Positions 13,085 through 25,484 are shown, counted from the stretch's first letter. The stretch is DNA of 64,000 nucleotides from Cucumis sativus (GCF_000004075.3 NC_026655.2:6138001-6202000), one strand, 5' to 3'. The notes: generated from the sequence alone by a model not told the origin. Numbers and translations are program-made.

Positions 13085-13450
13085 CCTTTAATTTTTCCTT
13101 GCATTAATAAAAATTTAGTTTATGAGCTTTGATTTGTAACGACTTCGTTCCTAAATTTTATTAAGAAACAATTTAGTCTTTGCATTTTAAATTTTAGTTT
13201 AGTATCTATCCTAAAAAGATTGTGTTAATGTATATAACAAATTTTTTTCTTTTTTTATCTAAATAAATCGATAAACTAATTTAAAACTCAATACTTTTAT
13301 AAGATACAGTAAAATAATTTAAAAAAATCTAATGTTGATAATTTTTTCATTGATGATTAAATTATTATAAATTTAAAACTACCCGAATTAATGAAATTGT
13401 TATAAAATTGAATGTTTACGGATTAAATCGTTGCTTAACCCAGCAATTAT
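13085..13450. repeat. Non-autonomous element-like repeat with inverted ends
   Basis: The left part contains GATTTGTAACGACTTCG followed by CAATTTAGTCTTTG. The right part contains ACGGATTAAATCGTTGC, which reads back as a related sequence on the other strand. This resembles abundant short plant repeats with ends of the type GTAACGATTTAGTCC. No coding capacity is seen. The boundaries are approximate. Confidence 0.4.
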
Positions 13451-15666
13451 GTGTTTTTTTTTTTAATAAAAGAAAAACGCACGAAGGGGTTTTATTGGCT
13501 TTGGCAGAGCTATTGTTCAATTATTGTTTATAAAACAAAATCTATACTATTTAATCACACAGTTATATAGGATCTACTTGCCACTGTTTCTTCATCATTT
13601 TTAGCCAATAACCTTCTTCAAACCTTAATTACTTCTCCTCATTATTTTCAAATATTATCTTTCGCTATCTCCAATAATTAATGCAAATAATTGAATTTCT
13701 TGTTTTTTTTTTTTCTCTCTTTTTCTCTCTTTATGTCAAGCTGTATATTCATTTCTCACCATCTCACATTGTGTTAATTAGCGGGTCAATCCCAACTTTT
13801 TATTGTTATTCAAAAGTTTACTTCAAATTGAGGTGTTATATTGTATATATCTTGTTTACATTTGTGACTTTTTTGGGAACTAAATTTATATTGAAATTAT
13901 GGTATTTTGAATTCAACGTGACATATTGGATTTATGGGCACAAATAGTGACTACTTTAATATCACTCCCATTCTTTCGTAAAAAACACATGCATATAAGG
14001 TTAGAATAGAGACTTTGAAATTGATAGAGAAGTTTCATGGAATTCTTCTTCTTCTTTTTTTCTTCTCTTCTCTTCCTATAATTTTAATGCAAAACAACCA
14101 TACCAAGTTGTCCTACCTTGTGGATGTTGATTACTATTTACTAGAGGTATTGTTTTCTAATAAAGTTTATTTTCATGTTCTATTTGTAAAGATGAGATAT
14201 TTTATCTCTCTTTTACATTACCTACGTTTTCTCTCAAAACGACGAATATCCCTCAATTGTATTATTAAATCAAAATTTAAAATTTTTTTTATAATGGACT
14301 AAAAAATTTGTAGAAAATTCAAATTAAAAATTCATAGATTTTTTAGATCATGGGTTTGAATCTAGGTCACTAGAGAATTTAATATTTTGGTGTAAATTTT
14401 TGTTAGAGAAGCCATTAGTCTATATTACGTTACCTAGGCATGATGACCCTCTTGGGGATTTCTTCACATGGAATCTTGGCAAAAAGAGAGATTTGGCTGG
14501 CTATGGCATTTTGTAAATGACTTCATCAACTGTCCCCTTTCAACTTTTATTTTTTTTGTTTTTTTAATGGAGCAAATCAAATTAAAGATCAGGTAGGAAA
14601 AAAAGTCAATAAAAATTTGAGAAAAATAAACATATCCCTCTCTCTTCAGTTCATGAAATTTTATTCCATTTTGATGTCATTCAGAATATGTCATCTCATA
14701 GTTTATCCCAAAAGTTCCATTTAATCAGCTTTGATAATATAATATAGGATTATCTTCTAATGTTAAAATAAAATCATCATTGTTAATTATGATGACAACA
14801 TCTACTTTAATTCTATCTAAATATTAGATTATTAAACTATGACACTTTAACCCATCATTGTTCTTAAAAGAAACTCAAAACTTTATGAGTTAGAATTTTA
14901 TAATTGACTTGAGTGAACTTGAAAAGAAGTATTTTTTTTCCCATTTTAGAAAATGAAAAATTATAAAGTAAACAGGATTTGATGGACTGATTGATTAATA
15001 TATTTTGGCATTTTGTATGAGCATAACACAGTAGAAGTTTGACAAACATCATCAATTTGCCAGACAACGTTCTGTTCACATAACTGCATGTTTAAATCCC
15101 AATCTTACTCAACCACCATATACTATCCTCCAAATTTCATTAAAATCCAATACGATTACGACACCTTGTTCGTTGTAATTTAAGAATGGTTTGGAATGAC
15201 ATACTTAAGACGACTCATAATATGTTAAATTAACAAAAAGGCAGGAGGAGAATTAAAAAGAAAAAAGAAAAAAAGAAAAAGAGAAGATAGAAACTATGTT
15301 TCTGTAGATGAAAAAATTGCATATATTAACAGATGAATGGAAATTACATACATATAAAATGAAAATGGATACAACTTACAAGCTAACAAATCAGTTTTTT
15401 TATTTTTTTTTTCTCTTTCATCTAAGACTAATACATTTGAAATAAATAAATTTATTTATTTAATCTAAAAAAATGACTGGAGATTCTCGAAACTTGAGCA
15501 GCCACAATTTAATGTCTTTGAAAAAGATCAGATCCTTTGTGTTCTTCGTCCATTCATTTTTGTTACTTCCACTTTATTCAGGTTCTCTGTCAACTTCGTA
15601 TCCCTCTTCATTTTCTTTCTTTTTTTTTTAGAAATTTAATTTTAATGAGATAGTAGAGAGCTTTCT

Positions 15667-17415
15667 TTAATGGAAGTAACACAAGTTGTCGCCAATTCCT
15701 GATGAAATAAGAAGCTGCTTTCTTTTTTGGTCTTCCACATCCCATGATGAAACTTTAACGTTATCCTGATAACGATGTTGAATGTTACTTCTAATGTCCT
15801 CAAATTAATTAAATCCCCAATAATCTAATATCTTACATTACATTATATTTAATTACCTGTGACGATTGGGAGTAACCGTTACTTGGGCTTATCCCTTGTT
15901 GAAGTAGAAACAAATTAGCTGAAGGGTCCATTAAGGGAAAATTATTCCCGGTGGAGATTGCCGGAGATGGGGTCGCCGGAGGCGTCGTGTCGATCAACGC
16001 CGGCTGTGATACGACACTGCATTGCGCCATCGCCGGTAGTGTTGGTGTTATGCTACTCAACGACGTCGTCTGGTCAAAATTAAATAATATATATATATAT
16101 TAATTAAAAATGAGTTTTTTTAATCAAAATTAATATTTTTTGAATGGTTTTTATTTTTGGCTCACCTCTGGTTGAATCATGAGACCGTCTAAGTCCATTC
16201 TGAAGTCGAAGAAAATTGGGTTCAAAGAAGCGAGTTTCATGGAGAGAAACTGGAAAGAAAAATAGAAGTTAGTGAAATTTAATGATATAATTATGAGATT
16301 GATTAAAGAAATTATTTTAAAACAGTGTTATACCTCAACTTGATTTTGTAGAGACTGAACATAATTGATAATTTCATCCAACATAAGGGCCTTCCCTGTA
16401 ACCTATTCATCACCAAAACCCACATGGCCATTTTTTAGCACCAAATTAATTAATTAATTAATAATAATAAAAGAAAAGAATTTTAATTGGAATGAATGAA
16501 TGAAATAGAAGTATATAAGTATAAGTTTACCTTGTCGCAACCGGGAACAAGGCGTTGCAATGTCTTCATCCTTTCACTAATCTTCTCTCTTCTCACCTGA
16601 AATGACAAGACAACGACATGTCGTTCTTAGCGTGTGGGGTATACTTTAAATATTTCTTTTCAAATAATTAAAACTTTATACTTTTTAAATTATTAATTAA
16701 CTATATTAATAATTAATTACCCTCTCAGCAAGACTGTGGCTATCAGTGGCTTGGCCCCTTCTTGCTCTGACATGAATGTAACCGGTGGTTGCACCTCCAT
16801 CTTCTGAATCTTTTAACTTCTCCTCCAATAATTTCTTCCCACTTTTGGCCTTTTGATCTCTTTCTTTCCCTTCTTCTACTTCTCCTTTATTTTTCGCCTT
16901 TTTCCCGTTGCTCTGATCATTACTCCCCTGAAATTAAATATATATATATATAATCTATATATAAGGGGAATTTATATAAATTACAAAATACAATAAAAAA
17001 CCAATAAAATAAAAAATGAAAATTTATTCTAGACCTTGGACTGGGCGGAGGAGGCGGAGGAATTATTCCGACTCTTTCTTTTCTTACTACAAGGGGAAGT
17101 GACGGTAACAGTAACAGCCGGCTTCAACTGATCTCCAACCGGCAGCTCAGCGCTGTCCGACCGGTCCACCAAAGTTGAAGATTCAGGGCTTTGTTTAGAG
17201 AGGTCAGGAAAATGGTAAATGGGTTGTTCTTGTTGTTGCTGTTGCTGCTGCTGCTGCTGCTGCTGTGGTTGATGATCTTGAGGGTAAAATGGGGAGAAAC
17301 AATTGGTGTTGAAATTCTGTTCATCAAAAAAGCCTCCCATTTTAAGAGGATTGTTATTGTGCAAGAAAATAGAGTCAAGAAGAAATGGTTGGTATTGATA
17401 TGAAAAGGCTGCCAT
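15667..17415 (-). CDS. bHLH137: bHLH transcription factor, bHLH137-like
   Basis: Seven exons: 17415-17035, 16927-16721, 16596-16531, 16402-16334, 16249-16166, 16069-15857, 15765-15667. They join to 372 residues. Exons 2-5 carry the bHLH region: [20 protein letters not shown], then [10 protein letters not shown], the loop with VPGCDK, helix 2 with [17 protein letters not shown], and QVEFLSMKL. This [16 protein letters not shown] type belongs to bHLH subfamily XII (BEE, CIB, BPE, HBI relatives). The piece after it ([10 protein letters not shown]) fits bHLH137 best. The protein should be nuclear, dimerise and bind E-/G-box DNA. The N-terminus contains 12 consecutive Gln. The exons follow conserved bHLH intron positions. 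The exact orthologue within subfamily XII is inferred. Confidence 0.92.
17230..17265 (-). repeat. CAG/CAA repeat encoding 12 glutamines
   Basis: On the minus strand seven CAG codons (17265-17245) are followed by CAA, CAG and three CAA codons, in exon 1 of the bHLH137-like gene. Pure CAG stretches are prone to length change, so the polyQ length may vary between accessions. Confidence 0.95.
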
Positions 17416-17511
17416 TGTTTTTTTTCTTTTCTTTTCTCTCTCTCTTTGAATGGAAGCTATTGATTCAGGTCTAGAAAAAGTGAGTGCAAGAAAATACTCA
17501 GAGGGTCAGGC

Positions 17512-17520
17512 TTATATAAA
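17512..17520 (-). promoter_or_regulatory. Probable TATA box of the bHLH137-like gene
   Basis: Reading the minus strand, TTTATATAAG lies about 100 bp upstream of the ATG at 17415, in otherwise purine-rich leader sequence. That would leave a 5' UTR of roughly 60-70 bases. The position fits, but there is no transcript evidence. Confidence 0.45.
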
Positions 17521-18909
17521 GAGTTAAGATAGAGATAGACAAAAAAGAAATGTTAAATGATAATAAAAATAAAAAAGAGGAAAGAGAAGAAAAAAAGATG
17601 CTGAAATCTTTGGTAACGCATTCCCATGCAAAATTTCAGTGTATAATTGACTGGTCTTTTCTTCTTCTTTTTTTTTCTTATAGAAAAAAAGTAAATTAAA
17701 TTGGGTTATGTTAGAAATTGTAATTATGATTATTCATATATCATATCAAGAGATGTAATTGCTATCTTTTCATATGATGAGTCGAAGTTAGTGTGTTTGG
17801 GTCAGGGATTGTTAAAGGACGAAAGCTGGTGACAACTATTTCAAAATTAGAAAACATTAAACTTCCTGTGTGTCGACTGCTTGTTTTCTAATTAATTAAT
17901 GGTATTCAACATAAATATTTAAGGGATTGTTTATCCAAAAAAAACTTTGTTTCTTTTTTGTCCTATGATTTATTAGTTTTTGTTACTGTTCTATTCATAC
18001 TTCTCTACGTCCTTAATTTTTTGTTTAATCAATTACTACTAACAATTATTGGGGTTCTCTTTTTCTTTCTTAGTAGAAATTATAGCAAATCATTTGCTGA
18101 TTATGGTAAACTATTAAAAACAAGGATGAAATCTTCTGTTTTATGGTTTAAACAAAAGGGGTATTATTTTATATAAAAAGAAAATTTTGTCTTATTTATT
18201 AATTATAACTATTCTTTTAATTACCATATGGTTAGGTTTATAACCTTGGCTTACTTCAAAGTTATTTGCCATAGCTATTGGAAATATAATTGTTTCAGTT
18301 AGAGTTGAACTAAACTTGTCTAAATATATATTAACTTAGAAGACCCTTTTCCTTTTGAAACCACTTTTAAAATGTTTAGTTCTAGCTATCCTTTAAACTT
18401 GTATTGAATTAAAATTTAAAACTTTCATTCATTTTTTAAAATTTTAATTTTGTATCTATAAGTTGTTTTACAAGTTTAAGATTCTTAAAAGAAAAAAAAA
18501 ACAATTGATAAATGATCTAAGATTAAAATTGAATTTTATGTTTACTCTAACCTAAGCTTTCAATTTGTATATGTAAATTAACAACAACAAAAAAACACAC
18601 ACAAATGAGAAGAAGGTTAAAGGGTTATCATTAAATTATAATTTATAAAATTTGTAAAGTAAATTATAACATAAGTGACATAAGGTTGGAACAATATTCT
18701 ACTATGCACTTTTTAAGTAATTTGAAAACCTATATTAGACACAAACCCTCCAAAAATTCAACTAAATCCACACAAATCTTAAAGCATAAACCATGTTTAT
18801 GATTTAACCATCTCTATCGTTTAAAAAGGTGTATAATTTTTTAAAATAATTTAATTTTATATCTAATAAAATTTTAAATTTAAAAAGAATATCTAACATG
18901 TTCTAACAA

Positions 18910-19125
18910 ATAATGGTGACATTTTTTAAAATAGTAAAATAAGTTAAAATATATACAACATATCAATGATAGATACTGATAGACTTCTATATATATCACT
19001 GTCTATCAATATGATTGATAAAAACATATCAGTGTCTATTAATGTTTATCATTTATCGAATATGAAATTTTGCTATATTCTATAAATATTTTATTAAATT
19101 TATCAATTTTTACAAATTTCCTTAA
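18910..19125. repeat. MITE-like repeat with CTATCA / TGATAG motifs
   Basis: The block contains TCAATGATAG, CTGATAGAC, CTGTCTATCA and ATCAGTGTCTA. It is bounded on the left by TTTTTAAAATAGTAAAATAAG and on the right by a near complement with AAATTTATCAATTTTTACAA. It belongs with the 8.1- and 22.5-kb copies. The ends are approximate. Confidence 0.5.
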
Positions 19126-20985
19126 TTTGATCTCTATTAACTTTTCAAAATTTAACTAAATGTATAGTTGTTAACCTTTTGAACTTTGAATCTAATTTTT
19201 AATAAATGACCATTATGTTAAACATTTTAGAATCCATATAAACTTATTAGATACAATACTTAATTTCAAACCTAACGAAAAATCAATGTTTATAAATTTG
19301 CAACATATTAATTAGGTAAATACAAGAAACATTTGTAAGAGTTGATTAAAAGTGTGTTAGACTTAATATGACATGTGTTTAATAACTTTTCAAACTTATT
19401 TTAAGAATACATCATATGTATATAGTTATAAGTAAGTCTATAATCAAATATTAATAAGAAAGACAAGACGCGGAAGGAGATAAGGGAGATGGGATATGGG
19501 TAGGGGTAGTGATTAAATTTTAAAAGAATGACAATGTGTTGATGGGGGTAGAAATGGAAAAGTCCAAAAGAGAGTATTAATTGAAATGAAAAGAATAGAA
19601 AGGGATATATAGAAAGAAATAGAGAAAAGAGTTGTAGGAAATGAAATGAAAGAGGAAACATGTTAATTGTTTTGTAGATCAATCGAGAGAATTGGGAGTG
19701 TGGGACAAAAAAGAGGAACTTTGGCGGTTGTTGATACCACCGAAGGGAAAGCGGCCCTCTCAATGTCTCCATACAAACAAATACAAATGCATTCATTAAT
19801 CACCTACTAACTATTACTCCAATTTAATACTTCATGAATCCTCCTTGAAGGAGAAATTTCTTAAACCTCTTGATATGAACTAAATTTTAAATTTAAATAT
19901 TATGTTTATATACTCACAATAATAATAAAGAATATATAGATATATAAAAAAGGGGGGGATAAATAAAATAGGAATACGAGGAATCATTTAGCCTAAAAGG
20001 ACACTTTTTTCCCCACTTCCTATCACAAGTTCTGCCTCATTAGGGCATCGTTGTCATGGAGAAAATGAACCTTTTCAAAAGACTATATATGAACTTCCAA
20101 AGTACTACATAACTTCTTTTCATCTTCTACTGTGTGTATTTACAATTCAGTTATATAGATTTTTTTATGTATACTTTTAAACCATATATGTCAAGGTGAA
20201 TAAAAAAGAATAACGTGCATTTTCTTTTTGTGTGAATTCTATTCAAGTGGTCAATGACACGATCTTCGGTGTAATTTTTTTTCTTCACAATAATATGTTC
20301 TCTTTACAAAAATAAATGATTTTGTTTTATATATTTTCTTCATTGAATAGACACATGGACATTATACCAAACATTGCTTTTAGAAAATCATCATCAAATC
20401 GTCCATTTTAATTTTTGAAACCCTCATAGATGAGACTGTTCAAAGACCTTTTTCATTTTTTCTTTTTCCTTTGAATGGTGGGATATAAATAGAAAATTGA
20501 AAACTTTGTTTACGCATTTCTTAATTATTTTAGTACCCTCAAAATAAATATAATAATTGTATATGTATGTATTCACAAGACCCTTTGAATTATTTATTAT
20601 AGGTTAGAATAATATGTTAATGAGTTTATTAGAATTGGTTGAATTTTAAACGCCTCTAAACAATTATGGAAATAGGTCACAAATAATTACTCTCTTCTAC
20701 TTCACTAGTGATATAAAAGCAACAAATATATAATTGAATTTATATCAAAGTATAAATTATTAATCTACCGATTTATTAAAATTGTATTGTTAGTACACAT
20801 ATTTATATTCATAATTCAAACCTATATGGGTAACCTCAAGCTATAATATTTATAGACACTAATTGATCATAGAATAGGAAGAAGTTTTTAGAATAACAAG
20901 TAACCAAATGTAAATTATTACAAAAATATTTATCAACTATATACTTAACAAGCAATTATTCAAACAAGGTTAATCTCATTCTAAT

Positions 20986-21040
20986 TGTGGGCTATGTCGG
21001 CAGTCTTGTTGGGCTGTCAGGCTTGTAAGCTCGGCCCAAT
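20986..21040. promoter_or_regulatory. Second cluster of TGGGCT / GGCCCA motifs
   Basis: TGGGCT (988-993), TTGGGCT (21009-21015) and CGGCCCAAT (21032-21040) occur within 55 bp. No gene start is nearby. The cluster lies about 100 bp upstream of a GC-rich repeat element. Its role is unknown. Confidence 0.35.
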
Positions 21041-21139
21041 TGTGCCCTCAACACACCCTCAATTCCCAACTCCCAATCAAAGCCATCTAAAATTTATCCA
21101 TTAGACAAGATTTTCATTTCTAGATATCGTAGGTAGGTT

Positions 21140-21563
21140 ATGGAGATGTCAATTTTACTCATCGGGTGGGGTTCTACCAAGACCTGCCTCGAACAAAGCA
21201 TAAAATCTCTAAACACACGCAAAATGGGGAGTGAGTGACGATTATTTTTTCTTCGTTGACATTTTTGAGTCGGGGATGAAAATACATTTTCGGACTCTGT
21301 CCCGTCTTGATCTCCACTCCGCTCCTAAAGAAAAAAAGTATGTACATATTTTTGGACATATTTATATATATATTCCATTGAAATGTTTGTATATATATTT
21401 ATAAAAAAACGTGAGAAATATTTCCTTGCGAGAAACTAAATCATCGCGAGGAATCTCCACCCCATTTTGGGAGATAGAGAATGGGATAGGGGACACCGAC
21501 GCCGATGCCGACGCAAATGGGGAAGGAGATGTGTCACTCCCCATTCCTGCTAGGTGACAACTC
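21140..21563. mobile_element. Non-autonomous element with GGGGA-rich arms
   Basis: The left end reads GGAGATGTCAATTTTAC and continues into GGGTGGGG. The right end reads back as GAGTTGTCACCTAGC followed by ATGGGGAGTG. Inside are GGGGATGAAAATACATTTTCGG, CACCCCATTTTGGG and a CCGACGCCGATGCCGACGC run. The arrangement matches a common plant repeat of GATGTCA ends around GGGGATCCCC-type segments. There is no coding capacity. The superfamily was not determined. Confidence 0.4.
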
Positions 21564-22499
21564 TTTTTTGTTATACTAAATTAAATAATAAAAAGAAAAA
21601 GTAAGTAATATATAATTAGTTGAATTATAGTTAATTAACCTACTTTTAAATAGGATAAATAGAAAGTACTTAAAAAATGGGAGGCTTGTGTTGAGCATAA
21701 CAAGTACAAAGATTTGAAACTAAACTCAATTAAAGATTTATTGATAATATAATTATTATCATTCTTTAATTAATTGCATTTTGATTTGTGGTTGTAAATA
21801 CTAATTATATGAGTTTCAATTGGTGTAGAATATGCCAAAAATGGTCTAAAAAGTCAAGAGATGAGATCACATTTTGATACACATGTTTGAAATATAATAT
21901 AAAGTGTGATATTATTTCAAACAATCATTAATTAAGCTACATGAGAAACGACTTAGGGTTTTATTTTATTTTTGAGATTTCAATATTTTTGTGTATCATA
22001 ATTATTTATGTGCGTTTCCCAATTGCCAAACATCCAAAGTTTTCCAAAAATTGAATTTCTCTCATTAATGTGTGTTTTTAACTTTATGGTCCTATAGGGT
22101 CAAAGCTATATTAGGCTATATGTACTATCTCCCTTTTGCATAAGTCACACGGTAACAAAAAGCCTATACAAACTATAGCCTTATACGATTTAATTAATGC
22201 CCTTAGGGTGGGATGCGTGCAAAAAATCTAGCACGGGTGTTTCGATATCTAACTTGAAGTGAATCAAGTGGACTATAATAGTTCGTTCAACGTTTGGAAC
22301 GTAGTTAAAACAATATGGAAATCCAGAGTTATTATTTGTACCTTTTAAATGTGTAAGTCCAACTTGAATAGCTTGACAATATGGACTACCAAATTCATAT
22401 TATATGATCGTGTTGGTTTAGTTTAAAATATGAGTTGTGTTTGTTGAAAATTTTAGTTCAACTCAACTCATTTTGAATTAATATATATATTATTCATTT

Positions 22500-22695
22500 A
22501 ATAAAGAGACATTTCTAAAAATAACAAAATAAATTAAAACATTTAGAAGATATAGCAAATTTTTTAGATTCTACCAATACCGCTTATAAAAGATATTACT
22601 GACTATCGAATGTTTGTTATCGATAGAATATGAAATGTTGCTATAACTTGTAAATATTTTGTCAAATTTGCTACTTTTGACAATTTTCCTTTAAT
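22500..22695. repeat. MITE-like repeat nested in the 22.4-kb element
   Basis: The left end ACATTTCTAAAAATAACAAA and the right end TTTGCTACTTTTGACAATTT are imperfect inverted copies. The interior has TATCGATAGAATATGAAATG as at the 18.9-kb copy. No frame is present. Confidence 0.5.
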
Positions 22696-22726
22696 AAAAG
22701 TAAAGTTATAAGTATTTTGTTAAACT

Positions 22727-22820
22727 ATCGTGTAGAAAGCTAAATGATCGCATAGAAAGTTAGCCGATCGTGTAAGAAGTAAACGAACGTTTTAATGTAG
22801 AAAGTTAAACGATCATTGAG
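22727..22820. repeat. 20-bp minisatellite (ATCGTGTAGAAAGTTAAACG type)
   Basis: Diverged units start at 22727, 22747, 22767 and 22787, the last with a 5-bp insertion, and a partial unit begins at 22812. Unit identity is high enough to see by eye. Confidence 0.75.
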
Positions 22821-24544
22821 TTGAGAATGAAAAAAAAAACAATACAATCTGACAACTCAACCCGTCCCGACCCAAATCTTATATTTTACGAGTTTGATTG
22901 AAAAATTAATCTCGATTATTTGAGTTGCCAACCCAACCAACATGAAAATATGGGTTGGGTTGAAAATGTCTTCCAACCCGTACTGCTCTTCGTTTTTCTA
23001 CAAATTAGTGATCACTCACTGATTATATAATTACTCTTCCACCCACCAATTTTCTAATAATTGCACTCGAGACATAGAGTACTACAGTTAACGCATGTAG
23101 ATTACTACAATCTATAAAAAATTAAAAACCAAAATGATTGTTAATGGTTTTGAAAAACTCGATTTTGTTTTTACAATTTGATTAGTAACTCAAATATTTA
23201 CATGGAGAAGATGAAAAGATGGGTTGAAGAAACAAATACAATAAATCTTTTTAAATTTAAAAGAAAAATCAAACTAAAATTAAGATGACTATAGAAGGAT
23301 TTTATTATAGCCCATTGAATATTAAAATTGTTTTATATAGTAAAAGATTGGATTTATGAATGAAAAAGATTGAAAGTTGTTGAAATGAATGGTAAAAGAA
23401 AAAATGTAGGACATATATAGTATAGATCTCCATTTTTGTAGTGAATGTAAGACATTATTAGGTAGTGGTGGCATAGATACGTGTTATGTGTGCCATTTCC
23501 GGCACTAAAATTATTGAAATATATTTGTACGTGTTTGTTTTCATTGTCAAAGTTATTTCTGCCCATTTTTGTACTCCCACACCTTCATATTAATTAATGT
23601 TTGAGAGTAATCAAATCAAAGCTTCTCAACTTTATGTGTTAGAGAGATTAAATTATTAACTTTGTCACATACGGGAATCAATATTTGAATAGTGAAAGCA
23701 CTATTGTTATAAACACATGCACAGCCAATAATCAGCTTTTGTTGTTGCTTACTAAAACTTACAAACACACAGACTAGAGAGAGTATCTTTTACGAAGATA
23801 CGATCTCTCAAACTTCCATGTAAAATCCAATCCCATCTCACTCCCCCCATTTCCTTTTAATCAATCTCCACTTTTCTTTCGTACCTTCCACTTAATATGC
23901 ACCGCCCAATTTACGTACACATTCATCTCTGTATTCATTCATATCAAGACCACGGTCAAAACAACTATTTCATTTCTTTTTTAAATGAATAAATCGTTTT
24001 CAAATATAATTAATATCACACTCTATCTACCTATCCTATACACATATACATATCATACTCTAGTCTTTCTTTGTCTATCACGATTCGCAGTAAATAGACG
24101 GTACTCTTTTGCTTTATTTATAAATAATTTGATTTGTTATATTTGAAAAATAATCTTCACCTTTCTACTCTTACTACAAACATAAAGTTTAAATTGTTTA
24201 TGGATGAGACTTGAAAAAATTATTACTATTTGAGTTTTGGAATTTTGCTTGCATTTAAGGTAGATAACATCGTACCATTGTAGATATCTTTTTAGAGTTC
24301 ATATTCTATCTAATAAAAACCATACCCATATCGAATATCCCTTTTATGTTCTAAGTCATTTAGTTATTCCGAGAGGGTTTCACATTTGCATGAAAATAAT
24401 ATAGAAAATAGTTGCTAATATTGTTTAAAAATTCATAGTTATGGAATTGTTAAAAGTGATCTCATTTAATTATTAACTATATATAACAACTATTATTGTT
24501 TGAGTTAACCATTGAAATAATTTTAATAGATAGCAATTATTTTG

Positions 24545-24655
24545 AGAATCATAATCAAATGTAAATATTACTGTAGCATGATAGACTCTTTTATCAATTT
24601 TGTTATATTTATAATTTTTTATTACGATATTTTTTTGAATCTAATTGATGTTTAA
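24545..24655. repeat. Fragment of the CTATCA/TGATAG repeat family
   Basis: GCATGATAGACTCTTTTATC followed by TTTTGTTATATTTATAA and TTTTTTTGAATCTAATTG parallels the right half of the 8.1-kb copy. It is probably a truncated member. Confidence 0.4.
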
Positions 24656-24690
24656 ACCAATAATTTGGGTTAACCAGAAATATCCAGTAA

Positions 24691-24800
24691 TGTGGGCCTA
24701 GTTACATCAATCTGGAGAAGTCGAGCCCAAAATCAAGAACTTGGGCTTGGATGCTACTGCGAACTCCCTGGCGGGCCGGCCCACAAAATACTAGCCCGAG
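24691..24800 (+). promoter_or_regulatory. Site II-like motif cluster upstream of SCD2
   Basis: The cluster holds TGGGCC (693-698), GAGCCCAA (723-730), TTGGGCTT (741-748), GGCCGGCCCAC (774-784) and AGCCCGAG (793-800). It ends about 690 bp before the SCD2 ATG. Multiple TGGGCY elements are typical of promoters of dividing-cell and housekeeping genes in plants. The distance suggests either an intron in the 5' UTR or a promoter for a separate transcript. Confidence 0.45.
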
Positions 24801-25484
24801 GTAAGATCAAGATGTATATATGCGAACTTGCGAGCGAAGGTAGACCGTGGAACTTTTAGAAAAATAAAAATGTCACCTCTCGCATTTCGTTTGGTTCCAT
24901 GATTTTAGCAATGTTATATGGATCTGTTTTTAAAAAGCAAAACAAACAGAAATTAAAGAGAAAAAGCAAAGAGTCCTAATTATTTATTTTAAATAAGTTG
25001 AATTTTATTTGTTTAGAATAGATAACAAGTTGCTTTACTTGTGATTTAAATACACGAGGTCTACTATACACCTAAACACGACAATGTCAAACTTCAATTA
25101 ATTAAAATAAAGGAAGAGAAAGAGAAAGTTTTATAACTTAAAATGTGACATTTAATGATTTCCTAATTAGAATCCTTCTCATATATTTGAACAGCTTATA
25201 ATGTTGCAAAAATGTACTAAAAAAAATTGTGAATATAATAATGATCATATTGAGCATAGTTATTTAGAAATTCCATGATTGATTATACGCCACGAAATCG
25301 GGAATCTGAATCAAACGACGTTGTTCTATATTTCTTTGCACGACCTATTTTGTCAACACCGATTCTTTCTCTTAGAACCTCCTCTTTCTTTCTTTTTATT
25401 TGTTGCTTTTTCTCGAGAAAATCTAGCCCCGATAAAATTTCGGAACTGCGGTACAATCACTTCTCATTATTTCCGTAAACGGAA

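Larger units (their letters stand above)
8301..15660. other. Gene-poor DNA between the kinase and bHLH137 genes
   Basis: Apart from the repeats and the GC-rich island listed separately, I see only AT-rich, low-complexity sequence. A second degenerate CTATCA-type repeat may lie at about 8385-8545. A poly(A) tract occurs near 11231-11248. No exon series, tRNA boxes or recognisable miRNA was found. The part nearest 15660 is the 3' flank of the bHLH gene. Confidence 0.5.
22405..22985. mobile_element. Repeat with TTGGGTT-type inverted ends, carrying nested repeats
   Basis: The left part (around 22410-22470) carries GTGTTGGTTTAGTTT and CAACTCAACTCA. The right part (22860-22980) reads back as CATGTTGGTTGGGTTG with CAACCCAACCCA. 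Between them lie a MITE-like block (22500-22695) and a minisatellite (22727-22820). It looks like an old non-autonomous element with younger insertions. The boundaries are approximate. Confidence 0.4.
17521..24690. other. Gene-poor repeat-bearing DNA between bHLH137 and SCD2
   Basis: No exon series was recognised. The stretch holds several small repeats and motif clusters described separately, with otherwise AT-rich sequence. The part next to 17521 is the upstream region of the bHLH gene. The part from about 23.6 kb onward leads to the SCD2 promoter. Confidence 0.5.

Noticed and set aside
14349..14368. tRNA B-box-like GGGTTTGAATCTAGG (and a similar string near 58108)
   Set aside because: No matching A box at the required distance and no cloverleaf can be drawn, so neither a tRNA nor a SINE could be supported.
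17191..17403. Plus-strand frame with a poly-Leu run
   Set aside because: It is the antisense of the CAG/CAA repeat in the bHLH exon.
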